Below are positions 17,417 through 26,186 of a DNA stretch of 64,000 bases, piece after piece (position 1 is the first letter of the stretch; each line of letters begins with the position of its first letter). The notes beneath the pieces are model-generated. The model did not search any database, was not told the DNA's origin, and saw only the letters and a list, made by a program, of their open reading frames with translations. The position numbers and the translations under genes were made by a program. This DNA comes from Opitutus sp. ER46 (GTDB lineage Bacteria; Verrucomicrobiota; Verrucomicrobiia; Opitutales; Opitutaceae). The stretch lies in NCBI RefSeq assembly GCF_003054705.1, contig NZ_QAYX01000014.1:22808-86807 (forward strand). The letters are read 5' to 3'.

Positions 17417-19246
17417 TTACTCGTCGGAGCCGGAGCGCTCCTTGCGGGCAATCTTGCGGCGGTCGACTTCCTTGAGAACGCGCTTGCGGAGCCGGAGATT
17501 CTTGGGCGTCACCTCGACGAACTCGTCGGCGGCGATGTACTCGATGGCGCGTTCGAGGGAGAGCTTGATCGCCGGGGTGAGGCCGGTGGCGACGCCTTCG
17601 CCCTGCGAGCGGAAGTTGGTGAGCTTCTTTTCGCGGACGGCGTTGACGGCGATGTCCTCGTTACGGGGATTTTCGCCGACGACCATGCCCTCGTAGACGG
17701 CTTCGCCGGGTCCGACGAAGAGCTTGCCGCGCTCCTGGCACATGACCAGGGCGTAGGCGGTGGTCTCGCCAGCGTCCGTAGCCACGAGCGTGCCGGTGAG
17801 GCGCGTGAGCACCTCGCCCGCGTACGGGCCGTACTCTTTGAAGAGGTGGCTCAACACACCGCGGCCGCTGGTCATGTTGACGACGTCGATCTCGAGGCCG
17901 ATGAGGCCGCGGGTGGTGATCGTCGCCTCGATCATCGTCGAGTGCGGGTGCTTCTCCATGTTCGTCATCTGGCCCTTGCGGTTGGCCAGATTCTGCATGA
18001 CGGCGCCGACGCACTCGTCGGGCACCTCGATCCAGACGGTCTCATACGGCTCGTGGCGCTTCCCGTCGACGGTGCGCTCGATGACGGTCGGGCGGGAGAC
18101 GAGGAACTCATAACCCTCCCGGCGCATCGTTTCGGCGAGCACGGCAACCTGCATGGCGCCGCGGGCCTTCACGTTGTAGACGCCAGCCTTCTCGGTGTCC
18201 TCGATGCTGATGGAGACGTTGGTCTTTAGCTCGCGGAACAGACGCTCCCGCAGCTGACGGGACGTGACGAGCTTGCCCTCTTGGCCGACGAGCGGGCCGT
18301 CGTTGACGGCGAACTGCATCTCGAGGGTGGGGGGATCGATCTGGGTGAACGGGAGCGGGTGGCCATTCTCGTCGGCGGTGAGCGTATCGCCGATGTCGAT
18401 ATCCTCGAAGCCGGAGAGCCCGACGATGTTGCCGGCGACGCCGGCGACGGACTCCTGGGTGGAGAGACCGGAGTACTCGAAGACTTTGGTGACCTTGGAA
18501 CGGATGCGTTTCCCGTCGCGGTTACGGATCGTGAAGACATTGTCGCCGACGTTAACCTTGCCGCCGAGGATTTTGCCGATGGCAATACGGCCAACGTAGT
18601 CGCTCCAGTCGATGTTGGAGACGAGCATGTGGAACGGCTCGTTGGGCTTGGCGAAAGGCGGCGGGACGTGGTCGAGGATGGTCTCGAACAGCGGGGTCAT
18701 GTTCTCCCGCTTGTCGGTGAGATTGTACATCATGTAGCCATCGCGGCCGGAGCCGTAGACGACCGGAGCGTCGAACTGCTCCTCGCTGGCGTTGAGCTCC
18801 ATGAGCAGCTCGAGGACCTTGTCGTACATCTTGGCCGGCTCGGCGTTGTCACGGTCGATCTTGTTGATGACGATGATGACTTTGAGGCCGTGCTGGAGGG
18901 CCTTGCGGAGCACGAAACGCGTCTGGGCCTGCGGGCCGTCGTAGGCGTCGACGACGAGGAGCACGCCGTCGACCATACGGAGCGCGCGCTCGACCTCGCC
19001 ACCGAAGTCGGCGTGTCCGGGCGTATCCACGATGTTGACGATCTTGTCCTTCCAGTGGACGGACGTGTTCTTGGCTTTGATCGTGATGCCCTTTTCGCGC
19101 TCGAGGTCCATGGAGTCCATGGCTCGTTCCTCAACTTGTTGGTTGGCGCGAAACACGCCGCCCTCCTTGAGGAGTTTGTCGACCAAGGTGGTCTTGCCGT
19201 GGTCAACGTGCGCGATGATGGCGATATTTCGAATGCTCTGGTTCAT
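17417..19246 (-). CDS. typA: Ribosome-associated GTPase TypA/BipA
   Basis: 609 residues, full length. TypA is a translational GTPase related to EF-G that assists 50S assembly and growth under stress and cold. The N-terminal G domain has [10 protein letters not shown] (about 11-20), the [14 protein letters not shown] switch region and NKIDRD. EF-G-like domains II-V follow, ending in the BipA-specific C-terminal part ([15 protein letters not shown]). The start at 19246 gives the standard [21 protein letters not shown] beginning. An A/T-rich stretch at 19317-19355 upstream is a likely promoter region. Confidence 0.97.
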   Translation of the reverse strand: MNQSIRNIAIIAHVDHGKTTLVDKLLKEGGVFRANQQVEERAMDSMDLEREKGITIKAKNTSVHWKDKIVNIVDTPGHADFGGEVERALRMVDGVLLVVDAYDGPQAQTRFVLRKALQHGLKVIIVINKIDRDNAEPAKMYDKVLELLMELNASEEQFDAPVVYGSGRDGYMMYNLTDKRENMTPLFETILDHVPPPFAKPNEPFHMLVSNIDWSDYVGRIAIGKILGGKVNVGDNVFTIRNRDGKRIRSKVTKVFEYSGLSTQESVAGVAGNIVGLSGFEDIDIGDTLTADENGHPLPFTQIDPPTLEMQFAVNDGPLVGQEGKLVTSRQLRERLFRELKTNVSISIEDTEKAGVYNVKARGAMQVAVLAETMRREGYEFLVSRPTVIERTVDGKRHEPYETVWIEVPDECVGAVMQNLANRKGQMTNMEKHPHSTMIEATITTRGLIGLEIDVVNMTSGRGVLSHLFKEYGPYAGEVLTRLTGTLVATDAGETTAYALVMCQERGKLFVGPGEAVYEGMVVGENPRNEDIAVNAVREKKLTNFRSQGEGVATGLTPAIKLSLERAIEYIAADEFVEVTPKNLRLRKRVLKEVDRRKIARKERSGSDE

Positions 19247-19505
19247 GTGTCGGGCGTGCGGAAACGTGGAAAAAGGGGTCCACCGTGCCGTTCGCGCCTG
19301 TTGAATGCAACCACGAAGACTTTATCGGCTCAAGTACTTAACAGTTAGGTAAATAGGACTGAGGTGGCCAAGGGCGCGCCGCAGCTGTCGCCCCCGCGCT
19401 GCCGTCCGCGTGCTCTCGGTCTTGGCGCAGCACGGCGCATCTTTTCCTCCCGAAAACGCTCCTCTTCGTCTGCTCCCCGGTGCGCCAATACCCCGACTTC
19501 ATCCA

Positions 19506-19945
19506 AGGGGACATCTAGGGGGACAGACCCCTTCCTTCGAACGTTCGAACGCGCGGGCCAATTGGGGACAGGCCTCTTCGCGACCCGCGTGGGACAGGCC
19601 ATTCGCCGCTGCAAGGGGCCTTTTGCGGGGCCTTTTGCGGGACAGACCTTCGCGATTCGCAAACTGTCGATCCAAGGGGACAGACCTCTCGGAGCATCTG
19701 GACCAACAGGGGACAGACCTCTCGGAGCATCTGGACCAACAGGGGACAGACCTCTCGGACCTGGGCGGAGTATCTCGTACGGTATTCGGGAGAATTGGAG
19801 ACATGCCTTTCGCGATTCACGGCATACACATGGGCCTTTCGGCTTCGTTACCTTCTGCTGCCGAACAAGGGACAGGCCTCGATGGCGCGGTTGGCACGCA
19901 GCAACTTGGCGGAGGCAGGGGACAGACCTCATGCTCGCGCGCGAT
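19506..19945 (-). repeat. GTCTGTCCCC repeat array B
   Basis: About nine copies of the same core as array A, here read as GGGGACAGACCT on the plus strand, so the array is oriented on the minus strand. It includes a tandem 33-bp unit (AGGGGACAGACCTCTCGG then AGCATCTGGACCAAC) present about 2.5 times at 19676-19760. It fills the gap between typA and the esterase gene. No gene is seen in 19345-19967. Confidence 0.85.
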
Positions 19946-19967
19946 CGGCTGCCATGTCGCAACGAAA

Positions 19968-19993
19968 GAGCCGCAGCCTGGCGACTGCGGCTC
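19968..19993 (-). terminator. Intrinsic terminator of the esterase gene
   Basis: A GAGCCGCAG / CTGCGGCTC 9-bp stem with an 8-nt loop and an A-rich flank at 19961-19967 (T-rich on the minus strand), 20 bp after the stop codon. Confidence 0.7.
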
Positions 19994-20012
19994 GTGCGAG
20001 AAAGATCAGGGC

Positions 20013-20939
20013 TTAGCGCAGGAATTTGCGCTCGCCGAACCAGTATTCGAGGTCCCGATCCCAGGGCGGCGCGGGTCTGTTGGGTCGGCCGAGCCCGAGG
20101 CCGTGCGGGCCTTTTTCATAGATGTGGAAGGAGAACGGTACCTTGTTGCGACGCAGCGCGGCGACGAAGAGCAGCGAGTTCTCGATCGGCACGGTGCCAT
20201 CCTCTTCAGTGCTCCATAGGAAACACGGAGGCGTCTGGGCAGTGACGTTGTTCTCGGCCGACATCTTCGCGATCAGCTCGGGCGATGGGTTGTCCCCAAG
20301 GAGATTCGTCCGCGAGCCACGGTGGGTGTACTCGCCCATGGTAATGACCGGATAACAGAGAATGCCCAGGTCGGGACGCGAACTCTCGCGGTCGACGGGA
20401 TCGACTGCGTCGGATTTGCCCGCATCGAACTGCGTGACGAGGGTGGCCGCGAGGTGGCCGCCGGCTGAGGAACCGATAACGCCGATGCGCGCGGGATCGA
20501 GTCCGTCGCGCTTCGCGAAGGAACGGACGAGCCGGAGTCCACGAGCGGCGTCCTGCAGCATCACGGGATGATGGTAGCCGTTCTTTCCCAGGCGGTACTT
20601 GAGCACGTAGGCGGCAACGCCGTGTTTGACGAACCACTCGGCGTAGCCCTTCCCTTCATGGTCGGCGAGATGGGCATAACCGCCGCCAGGGAGAATAAGG
20701 ATGGAGGCGCCGTTGCGATTGCCCACCGCCGGCAGGTACACGGTGAGGGTGGGGATGTCTTCTGGTTTCTGCCCGAGGGCGCCTGGGGCGTCGCCGTCCC
20801 AGAGGCGGATGATGGGCGCGGCGGGCGTTTCGGTCGTTGCCGGCTCGTCGCCGCGGGCGATGCCGGAAATGCAGAGGAGCGCGATCGACGACGACAGAAC
20901 CGCCGGTATCGCGCGGAGCGCTGAGGTAAACGGAGGCAT
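20013..20939 (-). CDS. Secreted alpha/beta hydrolase, carbohydrate-esterase-like
   Basis: 308 residues from ATG 20939, with a signal peptide (about 1-30, cleaving near GIARGDEP). The alpha/beta-hydrolase fold has the oxyanion motif LILPGGGYAHLADHEG (82-97), nucleophile GSSAGGH (Ser158), the acid in TEEDGTVP and the catalytic His in EKGPHGLGLG. This arrangement is typical of secreted acetyl-xylan-esterase-like and BD-FAE-type enzymes, which strip acetyl or aromatic groups from plant polysaccharides. Exact substrate is not determinable. An in-frame extension up to 21377 is Arg/Pro-rich and is not part of the gene. It is followed by a terminator and then array B. Confidence 0.82.
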   Translation of the reverse strand: MPPFTSALRAIPAVLSSSIALLCISGIARGDEPATTETPAAPIIRLWDGDAPGALGQKPEDIPTLTVYLPAVGNRNGASILILPGGGYAHLADHEGKGYAEWFVKHGVAAYVLKYRLGKNGYHHPVMLQDAARGLRLVRSFAKRDGLDPARIGVIGSSAGGHLAATLVTQFDAGKSDAVDPVDRESSRPDLGILCYPVITMGEYTHRGSRTNLLGDNPSPELIAKMSAENNVTAQTPPCFLWSTEEDGTVPIENSLLFVAALRRNKVPFSFHIYEKGPHGLGLGRPNRPAPPWDRDLEYWFGERKFLR

Positions 20940-22237
20940 GATGGGGAACTCTGGGCCGAACGCGCCGTGCCCGGCAAGGCTTCGCCGCGTGTTCACGGGC
21001 GCGCGAGGCGTAAGACAGCACGCATCTGGCCCCGTCGCCGCGGGAACCGATGCACGAAAACAAAAAGGCTCCGGAAGTTTTGAGGCTTCCGGAGCCAATT
21101 TGTGGGGGTGGGCGTTCGCCACGCGCTCTTTCCCGGCGGCACACGCTTGGGCGCTCTCGCTTTCGCGGGCGGTGTGCTTCCCGACGCCACTCTCCGCGGC
21201 ATGCGGATGTCTCGGTCTCATGGCGGGACCGTCCTGACCGTTGCCGGTCGGGATCTTTCGAGTGAGGCCTCTTTGCCCGGTTCGGACGCTTCCTGCCGGA
21301 AGCGGCGCGCCGGACCAGGTGCAGATTCGCCTGCAGCATACATTGCGCACCGGCACCTCGGACCGCGAGGACGGCACCGGCTTTTGACCGATCGTTGGCC
21401 TCGCGTTACGGGTCTGACCTCTTACCTCTCAGGTTGCTTTTCGTTTCTGCAGTAGGGCGATCTCGCTTTACGAGCCCGCCCCGGTGAGGAGGTTTCACGG
21501 ACTTTGCCAGATCCGCTCGCTCCCCGCTGTCGTGATTCCTTTGCGCGTCCCACCCGCGCGGCGGATGAGACCTTGTGGCGGGGTTGGCCCGCCTGGAATC
21601 GCGACTGCGTTCTGATCAACACAGTAGCAACCCAAACCCTCTGGGGTAACTGCGTCAGCGCACGGGTCGAAACGCCCCGTGGGCCTGACTCGGCTCGGAC
21701 GCGGTTTCTAATCACGCCTCGCCGCACAGTTCCTGTTCGTGTGTGAGCTGACCGGACACGACTCCGGCCAGAGGAACTGGTGATATATGCCTCGCCTCAC
21801 GCAGATGCATGATGAGGGGAAGGTGGCACCAGCTGCCACCTGCCTTTCCCCGGTTGCCCGGGATTATCCCAGCCGTGCTCGCGGCGTTCATTTCAGACCG
21901 CCGTGCTGCGACTGTTCTATCAAGGAACGGGAGTGAGAGTGTGTGTAACCCTATGGAAATGAAGCTCTTCTTTTGCACAAGTTCCTCACCGGCTGTGATG
22001 GTGAACAACCTGTGAACAGAGATACTCACTGGTTGCTCACATGCCAGCCAGGGATCGGCGCCACCGGTGAGCTGCCAATTGCTTATAAGTTGCTGGCGAG
22101 GTCCGCACGGTGCGCCCCTATGGTGTGCGTACCCGGAGATTGGAGACGGCGCGGTCTGAGCACGAATGCGTGCATTTGGCGAGAGTGTGATGTGCTGAAT
22201 GAAAAGTAAAAAAAGAGTGGTAAAGAGAAAGAAAATA
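20940..22237. other. Long intergenic region upstream of the transposase, no recognisable gene
   Basis: About 1.3 kb without a convincing gene. It contains a terminator-like hairpin, GGCTCCGGAAG / CTTCCGGAGCC (21067-21096), preceded by A-runs, suggesting a minus-strand transcript ends there although no minus-strand gene was found above it. A second hairpin is listed separately at 21816-21851. The composition around 21600-22200 is less G+C-rich than neighbouring genes. No tmRNA, RNase P or tRNA pattern was found. Confidence 0.5.
21816..21851. repeat. Imperfect palindrome upstream of the RAYT gene
   Basis: GGGGAAGGTGGCA / TGCCACC...TTTCCCC: a 7-bp inner stem around a CCAGC loop, continued after a 4-nt bulge (TGCC) by a 6-bp outer stem. 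A REP-like hairpin 400 bp upstream of the transposase; it differs in sequence from the GTCTGTCCCC arrays. Confidence 0.5.
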
Positions 22238-22251
22238 GACGTTAAAACGTC
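22238..22251 (+). promoter_or_regulatory. Palindrome abutting the RAYT start codon
   Basis: GACGTTAAAACGTC, a 6-bp inverted repeat with an AA centre, ends at the base immediately before the ATG at 22252. It sits where the ribosome binding site should be; only purine-rich AAGAGAAAGAAAA lies upstream. It could be an operator or an mRNA hairpin limiting transposase expression. Confidence 0.45.
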
Positions 22252-23238
22252 ATGGCTCGAAACCGGATCAAAGTCTCGGCGCGGCAGCAGGGAGCGATCT
22301 ATCACCTGATGAGTCGGTCTGTGAATGGGGAGCTCAGGCTGGAGGAGGAGGGGCAGGAGCACCTGCGGCAACTGGTGTGGCAGATGGCGGAGTTTACGGG
22401 GATTCGGATCATCGCGTATGCGATCATGGACAACCATTACCATGTGGTGGTTTTCGTGCCGCAGTGGGAGCCGTTGTCGGACGCGGAGCTGCTCCGCCGT
22501 CACGAGTGCCTTTATCCGCATCCCACGAAGCTGCAGGTGGCGAAGCTGGCGGAGATCAAGGCGCAGCTGCCGGGCAACGGGCCGAAGGCGGTGGCGTGGC
22601 GCGCGGCGCTGCAGCGGCAAATGAACGACGTCTCCTCGTTCATGAAGCTGATCAAGGAGCGCTTTGCGATGCGGTACAACCGGCAGCACGAGCGTTTTGG
22701 CCCGGTGTGGTGTGGACGCTTCAAGAGCGTCCTGGTGGAGGACAAACCGCACCTGCTGCAGATTCTGGGACTGTATGTGGATTTGAACCCGGTGCGCGCC
22801 GGGATCGTGGAGGATCCGAAGGACTATCGCTTCTGCGGGTACGCCGAAGCGGTGGCGGGAGGAAAGAAGGCGCAGGAGGGCATCCGCTTTCTGGTGGGCG
22901 GCGAGACCTGGGAGGAGACGCACAGCGCATACCGAAGACTGCTGTTTGCGACTGGAGGAACGGACCGACCGGGGAAGGCATCGATTCCCGCGGAGCGGGT
23001 GAGGGCGGCGCTCGCAAGCGGCGGCACGCTGCCGCTCGCCGTGGTGCTACGGTGTCGGATCCGCTACTTGAGCGACCGGGCGGTGCTGGGGAGCAGAGCT
23101 TTCGTCGAATCGCACCTGGCGGCCTACCGCCAACGCACCGGTGCGGGAAAGCGCATGGTGCCGCGGTGCCTGCCGGCCGTTACGAAGTGGGGCGATGTTG
23201 CTGGCCTGCGCGGTTCACGCTCACCTCTGTTCGGTTAA
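22252..23238 (+). CDS. REP-associated tyrosine transposase (RAYT), Y1/HUH family
   Basis: 328 residues. The Y1 transposase domain (about 10-190) opens with GAIYHLMSRSVNG and has the HUH metal motif NHYHVVV (His62 and His64), the FMKLIKERFAMRYNRQHERFGPVWCGRFKS segment, and YVDLNPVRAGIV with the probable catalytic Tyr (Tyr175). RAYTs are single-copy, chromosomal IS200/IS605 relatives that cut single-stranded DNA at REP hairpins and are thought to spread them. A C-terminal extension (about 230-328) carries a basic helical tail. Arrays of short repeats lie 220 bp downstream and 2.3 kb upstream. No IS ends are evident, in keeping with a RAYT rather than an IS200 element. Confidence 0.9.
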   Translation: MARNRIKVSARQQGAIYHLMSRSVNGELRLEEEGQEHLRQLVWQMAEFTGIRIIAYAIMDNHYHVVVFVPQWEPLSDAELLRRHECLYPHPTKLQVAKLAEIKAQLPGNGPKAVAWRAALQRQMNDVSSFMKLIKERFAMRYNRQHERFGPVWCGRFKSVLVEDKPHLLQILGLYVDLNPVRAGIVEDPKDYRFCGYAEAVAGGKKAQEGIRFLVGGETWEETHSAYRRLLFATGGTDRPGKASIPAERVRAALASGGTLPLAVVLRCRIRYLSDRAVLGSRAFVESHLAAYRQRTGAGKRMVPRCLPAVTKWGDVAGLRGSRSPLFG

Positions 23239-23456
23239 AGCAACGGTATCCGCCGGCATCGCGATCATCACTGCTCAGCGGCGCGTCCTGAGCGAATGCG
23301 GGCCTGTCTACTGCGTAGGGCGATCTCGGGCCACCTATTGCACGCCCTCTGCAGGTGCGGCAGTGAAATCTGCGTCAGAATGCGTGGAGGACGTGCCGCC
23401 GACTAGGAATCGGCGGTAATCGACTGCTACATTAACCTCGAGCTGCGCGACCGGCA

Positions 23457-23690
23457 CGAGACGTCTGTCCCCTAATTACCCGCTGACGAGACAGAGAGGT
23501 CTGTCCCCTGTTTGGCGTGGTGCGGACGAAGTGTGTGGGGTCTGTCCCCGAACACTGCCTATGAGGTCGGACGTTGATTGAGATCGGGGGTCTGTCCCCT
23601 GATGCCGGGAAATGATCTGGACGCGGAGGCGGAATGTTGGGTGGGCGATGGAAGATGGCTGACGTTAAGGTCTGTCCCCTGATTTGGGTG
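23457..23690 (+). repeat. GTCTGTCCCC repeat array C
   Basis: Five plus-strand copies of GTCTGTCCCC, four followed by CTAAT or CTG, spaced about 35-75 bp, between the RAYT gene and the TPR lipoprotein gene. The last copy (about 23670) falls inside the in-frame upstream extension of the TPR gene, which argues for a later start codon there. Nothing else is seen in 23239-23735. Confidence 0.85.
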
Positions 23691-23735
23691 GCGTGGGTGC
23701 TTGTCGGGGCGGGGCGGAGGCGGCATGAACGGAGC

Positions 23736-24983
23736 GTGCGACTCCTTTCTCTGCTTTTGGTCGGGGGGCTATTGGCCGGATGTGCCACCGGACCCGAGCG
23801 GACGGTTGCCCCTGCGCTTGCGGCTTCGGTCAATGGGGCTCCGCTCGACACCGCCGACCGATTGGTGGCTGAGAACCGCTACGCCGAGGCGGTTCCGTAC
23901 TTTGAGGAGTACCTGCGCTTGAACCCCGGCCAAGGCGATGTCGTGGCGCGCTTGGCGAGTGCCCTCTACATGCAGGGTCTGGCTGACTCTGCACCCGCCC
24001 GCACGCGGTCGCTCAACCGCCGCGCCCGCGAACTCGCCGAGCAAGCGGAGAAACTCGGCACTACAAACCCGATGTCGGCCCTCCTCCTCGCAAATATCCG
24101 GCCCGACGGCGGTGTGGTCCCCATGCAGAAGGGCGTCCTGTCCGCCCTTCCCGAAGTCGAGGCGCTGCTGCATCAGGGCGAATCAGCGTTCGGACGGCGG
24201 GACCTGGCCAAGGCGCTCGACTGCTATCAGCGGGCATTTGCACGCGAGCCGACCAACTACGTGGCCGCTCTCTGGACAGGGGATGTCTACTTCAATCGCG
24301 GTGAGTACGAACCTGCGTGTTCGTGGTTTCGCAAGGCTGCCGCGATTGCGCCAGATCGCGAAACGGCGCACCGCTATCTCGGCGACGCGCTCTTCCGGCT
24401 CGGACGTGGCGAGGATGCGTATCAGGAATGGATCACGGCCGTGGTCTGCGACCCCTATTTGAAGCAAACACGACAGCACTTCACCGCCGAGCTGCGCAGG
24501 TCCGCCGAGTCGCGCGGCTACACCATTCCCCGGTTCCCCGCCATGGAGAGCACGCTTGCGGGCGCGGAGATCAAACTGGCCGCCCCCGACGACGATCTCG
24601 TACTCACGGGCTATAATCTCGCGGCGATCACCTGGCGCGCTACCGAGTTTGATCAGCAGTTCCCCGGCGAAAAGGGGCCGCGCCGTACACTTTCCGAGGA
24701 AATCTCTGCAATCCAGACGATCCTCGAGGTCGCGGAATCCGCGGCCAAGGACGCCGATGCCGCCGCGGCCATCAAGAAGTGGGAGCCGGTGCTCTCTGGC
24801 CTCCAGCGGCTGAAATGCGAAGGACTCCTCGAAGCGTATGTGCTGCTCGAGCGAGCCGATCGCGACCTCGTCAACGATTACCCTGGCTACGCGGCGCAAC
24901 ACCGGGACGCCATAGAGCGGTATGTTCGCCAATACTGGTGCGGATTGTCCGCCGCGCCGGCTGCCTCCCAGGTAACGCAGTAA
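23736..24983 (+). CDS. TPR-repeat lipoprotein
   Basis: 415 residues from a GTG at 23736. The first residues read RLLSLLLVGGLLAGCATG, a signal peptide with a lipobox LAGC, so the mature protein is probably lipid-anchored. TPR motifs follow: one around RYAEAVPYFEEYLRLNPGQGDVVARLASALYMQG and further ones at DLAKALDCYQRAFAREPTNYVAALWTGDVYFNRG and YEPACSWFRKAAAIAPDRETAHRYLGDALFRLG. The C-terminal third is unclassified and may be a binding module. The frame is open further upstream to an ATG at 23634, but that stretch translates repeat DNA. The gene converges on the efflux operon at 25044. Confidence 0.7.
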   Translation: MRLLSLLLVGGLLAGCATGPERTVAPALAASVNGAPLDTADRLVAENRYAEAVPYFEEYLRLNPGQGDVVARLASALYMQGLADSAPARTRSLNRRARELAEQAEKLGTTNPMSALLLANIRPDGGVVPMQKGVLSALPEVEALLHQGESAFGRRDLAKALDCYQRAFAREPTNYVAALWTGDVYFNRGEYEPACSWFRKAAAIAPDRETAHRYLGDALFRLGRGEDAYQEWITAVVCDPYLKQTRQHFTAELRRSAESRGYTIPRFPAMESTLAGAEIKLAAPDDDLVLTGYNLAAITWRATEFDQQFPGEKGPRRTLSEEISAIQTILEVAESAAKDADAAAAIKKWEPVLSGLQRLKCEGLLEAYVLLERADRDLVNDYPGYAAQHRDAIERYVRQYWCGLSAAPAASQVTQ

Positions 24984-25043
24984 CGGCGGCGTCACGCACC
25001 CGGCTTGGCCGCCTTTCGCGCCCGGCGTCGCACCTCGCGCTAA

Positions 25044-26186
25044 TCAGGTCGCCTTGGAATCTGACGCTGGCCTGCGCCACGCGCGCACCGCCGGCCATGC
25101 AAAGAGCATCGCGAGGCCCCAGAGCAGCCACCACCAAGGCGCGATTTCCGCCCATTGCGCCTGCAGCGAGTTCATGCGCAGCATGCCCTGCATCCCCGCC
25201 GTGAACGGCACCAAGCGCGCCAACCACGTCAATGCCGCCGGCATCGACTCCACCGGCCAGCTCATGCCGGCGAGAAACAGGAAAGGAATTGAGGTGATGA
25301 GAAAGAGATGGATCGACGTCTCGCGCCGCGCGCAACAGCCGCTCAGCGCAAACGCAAACAACACGCACGCGAGAACGTACGGGCACAGGAACAGCCCCAA
25401 CTGGCCCACGTGCCCTCGCGTCGGTAGATCGTAGATCCACGCGGCCAGGCCGAGATGGAAGACCGCGTGCAGCAGGTACAACGTCGTGAAGGCAGTAACC
25501 GCTCCCGCCACCGCCGCGCCGGTCGCAGCGGGTCCGCCGCCGGTCTGCTCGTGATTTGAGCCGCGCACCAACCCCACGCCCAAGAGCAGCGTTTGCTGCA
25601 GGATGAGCAGAAAGACACCGGGAATCAGGTAGGCTTTATAGCCCTCGCGCGTGTTGCCGACGGGATGCGCGCGCAGCGTAACGGGCAGCGCCGCCGCTCG
25701 CGCCTGGTCCAGGTTCTTACCGCCGGCTGCCAACTGCCGAATTTTCGTGCCTGCATTGAGGGTCGCGGTCACTTCGCCGAATCCTGTCAGCACCTGCTTC
25801 AACTGCAGGAAATAGGTCGCATCGCCGCCGAACGCGACCGTGGCTTCGCGGCCTCGCAACACGTCAGCCCGGAATTTCGCTGGCACGACAAGATAGCCCC
25901 GTACCCGTCCGGCGGTTACGGCCGCCTCGGCCGATGCGATCGAATCGAGGTGCTCCGCCACGCGCAGCGTCTCATGCGCGTCGGTGTAACGCACCAGCTG
26001 CCGGCTGAGGCTGCTCTGGTCGAGGTCGACGACCGCCACGGGCACTCCGCGCACGAGCTCGCGGAGGTAGGGCAGAGGGTAAAACAGCGAGTACAGGATT
26101 GGCGCCACCACCAGGAGCAATCGTGCGCCTGCATCGGTCAGGATGCGCCGCCAGGTGTCGGACCAGCCATCCAGAAAGGTCCTCAT
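25044..26186 (-). CDS. ABC-2 type transporter permease (second of a pair)
   Basis: 380 residues. It has the YhhJ/YbhR-like ABC-2 permease layout: one N-terminal transmembrane helix (LLLVVAPILYSLFYPLPYL), a large extracytoplasmic domain beginning VPVAVVDLDQSSLSRQLVRYTDA, then five or six C-terminal helices ending in LFAWPAVRAW. The VVDLDQSSLSR motif is characteristic of the YbhS/YbhR type, which works with HlyD and TolC partners. Its ATG overlaps the TGA of the preceding permease gene. It is the last gene of the operon; no ATP-binding protein follows. Confidence 0.85.
   Translation of the reverse strand: MRTFLDGWSDTWRRILTDAGARLLLVVAPILYSLFYPLPYLRELVRGVPVAVVDLDQSSLSRQLVRYTDAHETLRVAEHLDSIASAEAAVTAGRVRGYLVVPAKFRADVLRGREATVAFGGDATYFLQLKQVLTGFGEVTATLNAGTKIRQLAAGGKNLDQARAAALPVTLRAHPVGNTREGYKAYLIPGVFLLILQQTLLLGVGLVRGSNHEQTGGGPAATGAAVAGAVTAFTTLYLLHAVFHLGLAAWIYDLPTRGHVGQLGLFLCPYVLACVLFAFALSGCCARRETSIHLFLITSIPFLFLAGMSWPVESMPAALTWLARLVPFTAGMQGMLRMNSLQAQWAEIAPWWWLLWGLAMLFAWPAVRAWRRPASDSKAT

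Noticed and set aside
21361..21480. TPP riboswitch-like words on the minus strand (CTGAGAGG ... ACCCGTAAC)
   Set aside because: The essential ACCTGATC-type and GCG-AGGG segments and the P1/P2 pairing are missing, and no thiamine gene is nearby.
21712..22923. 403-codon minus-strand frame overlapping the RAYT gene
   Set aside because: Its translation is His/Arg/Leu-rich without domain features; the plus strand encodes the complete HUH transposase.
23634..23735. ATG at 23634 as start of the TPR lipoprotein
   Set aside because: The extra 34 codons include a copy of the GTCTGTCCCC repeat and would bury the lipoprotein signal peptide; the GTG at 23736 puts it at the N-terminus.
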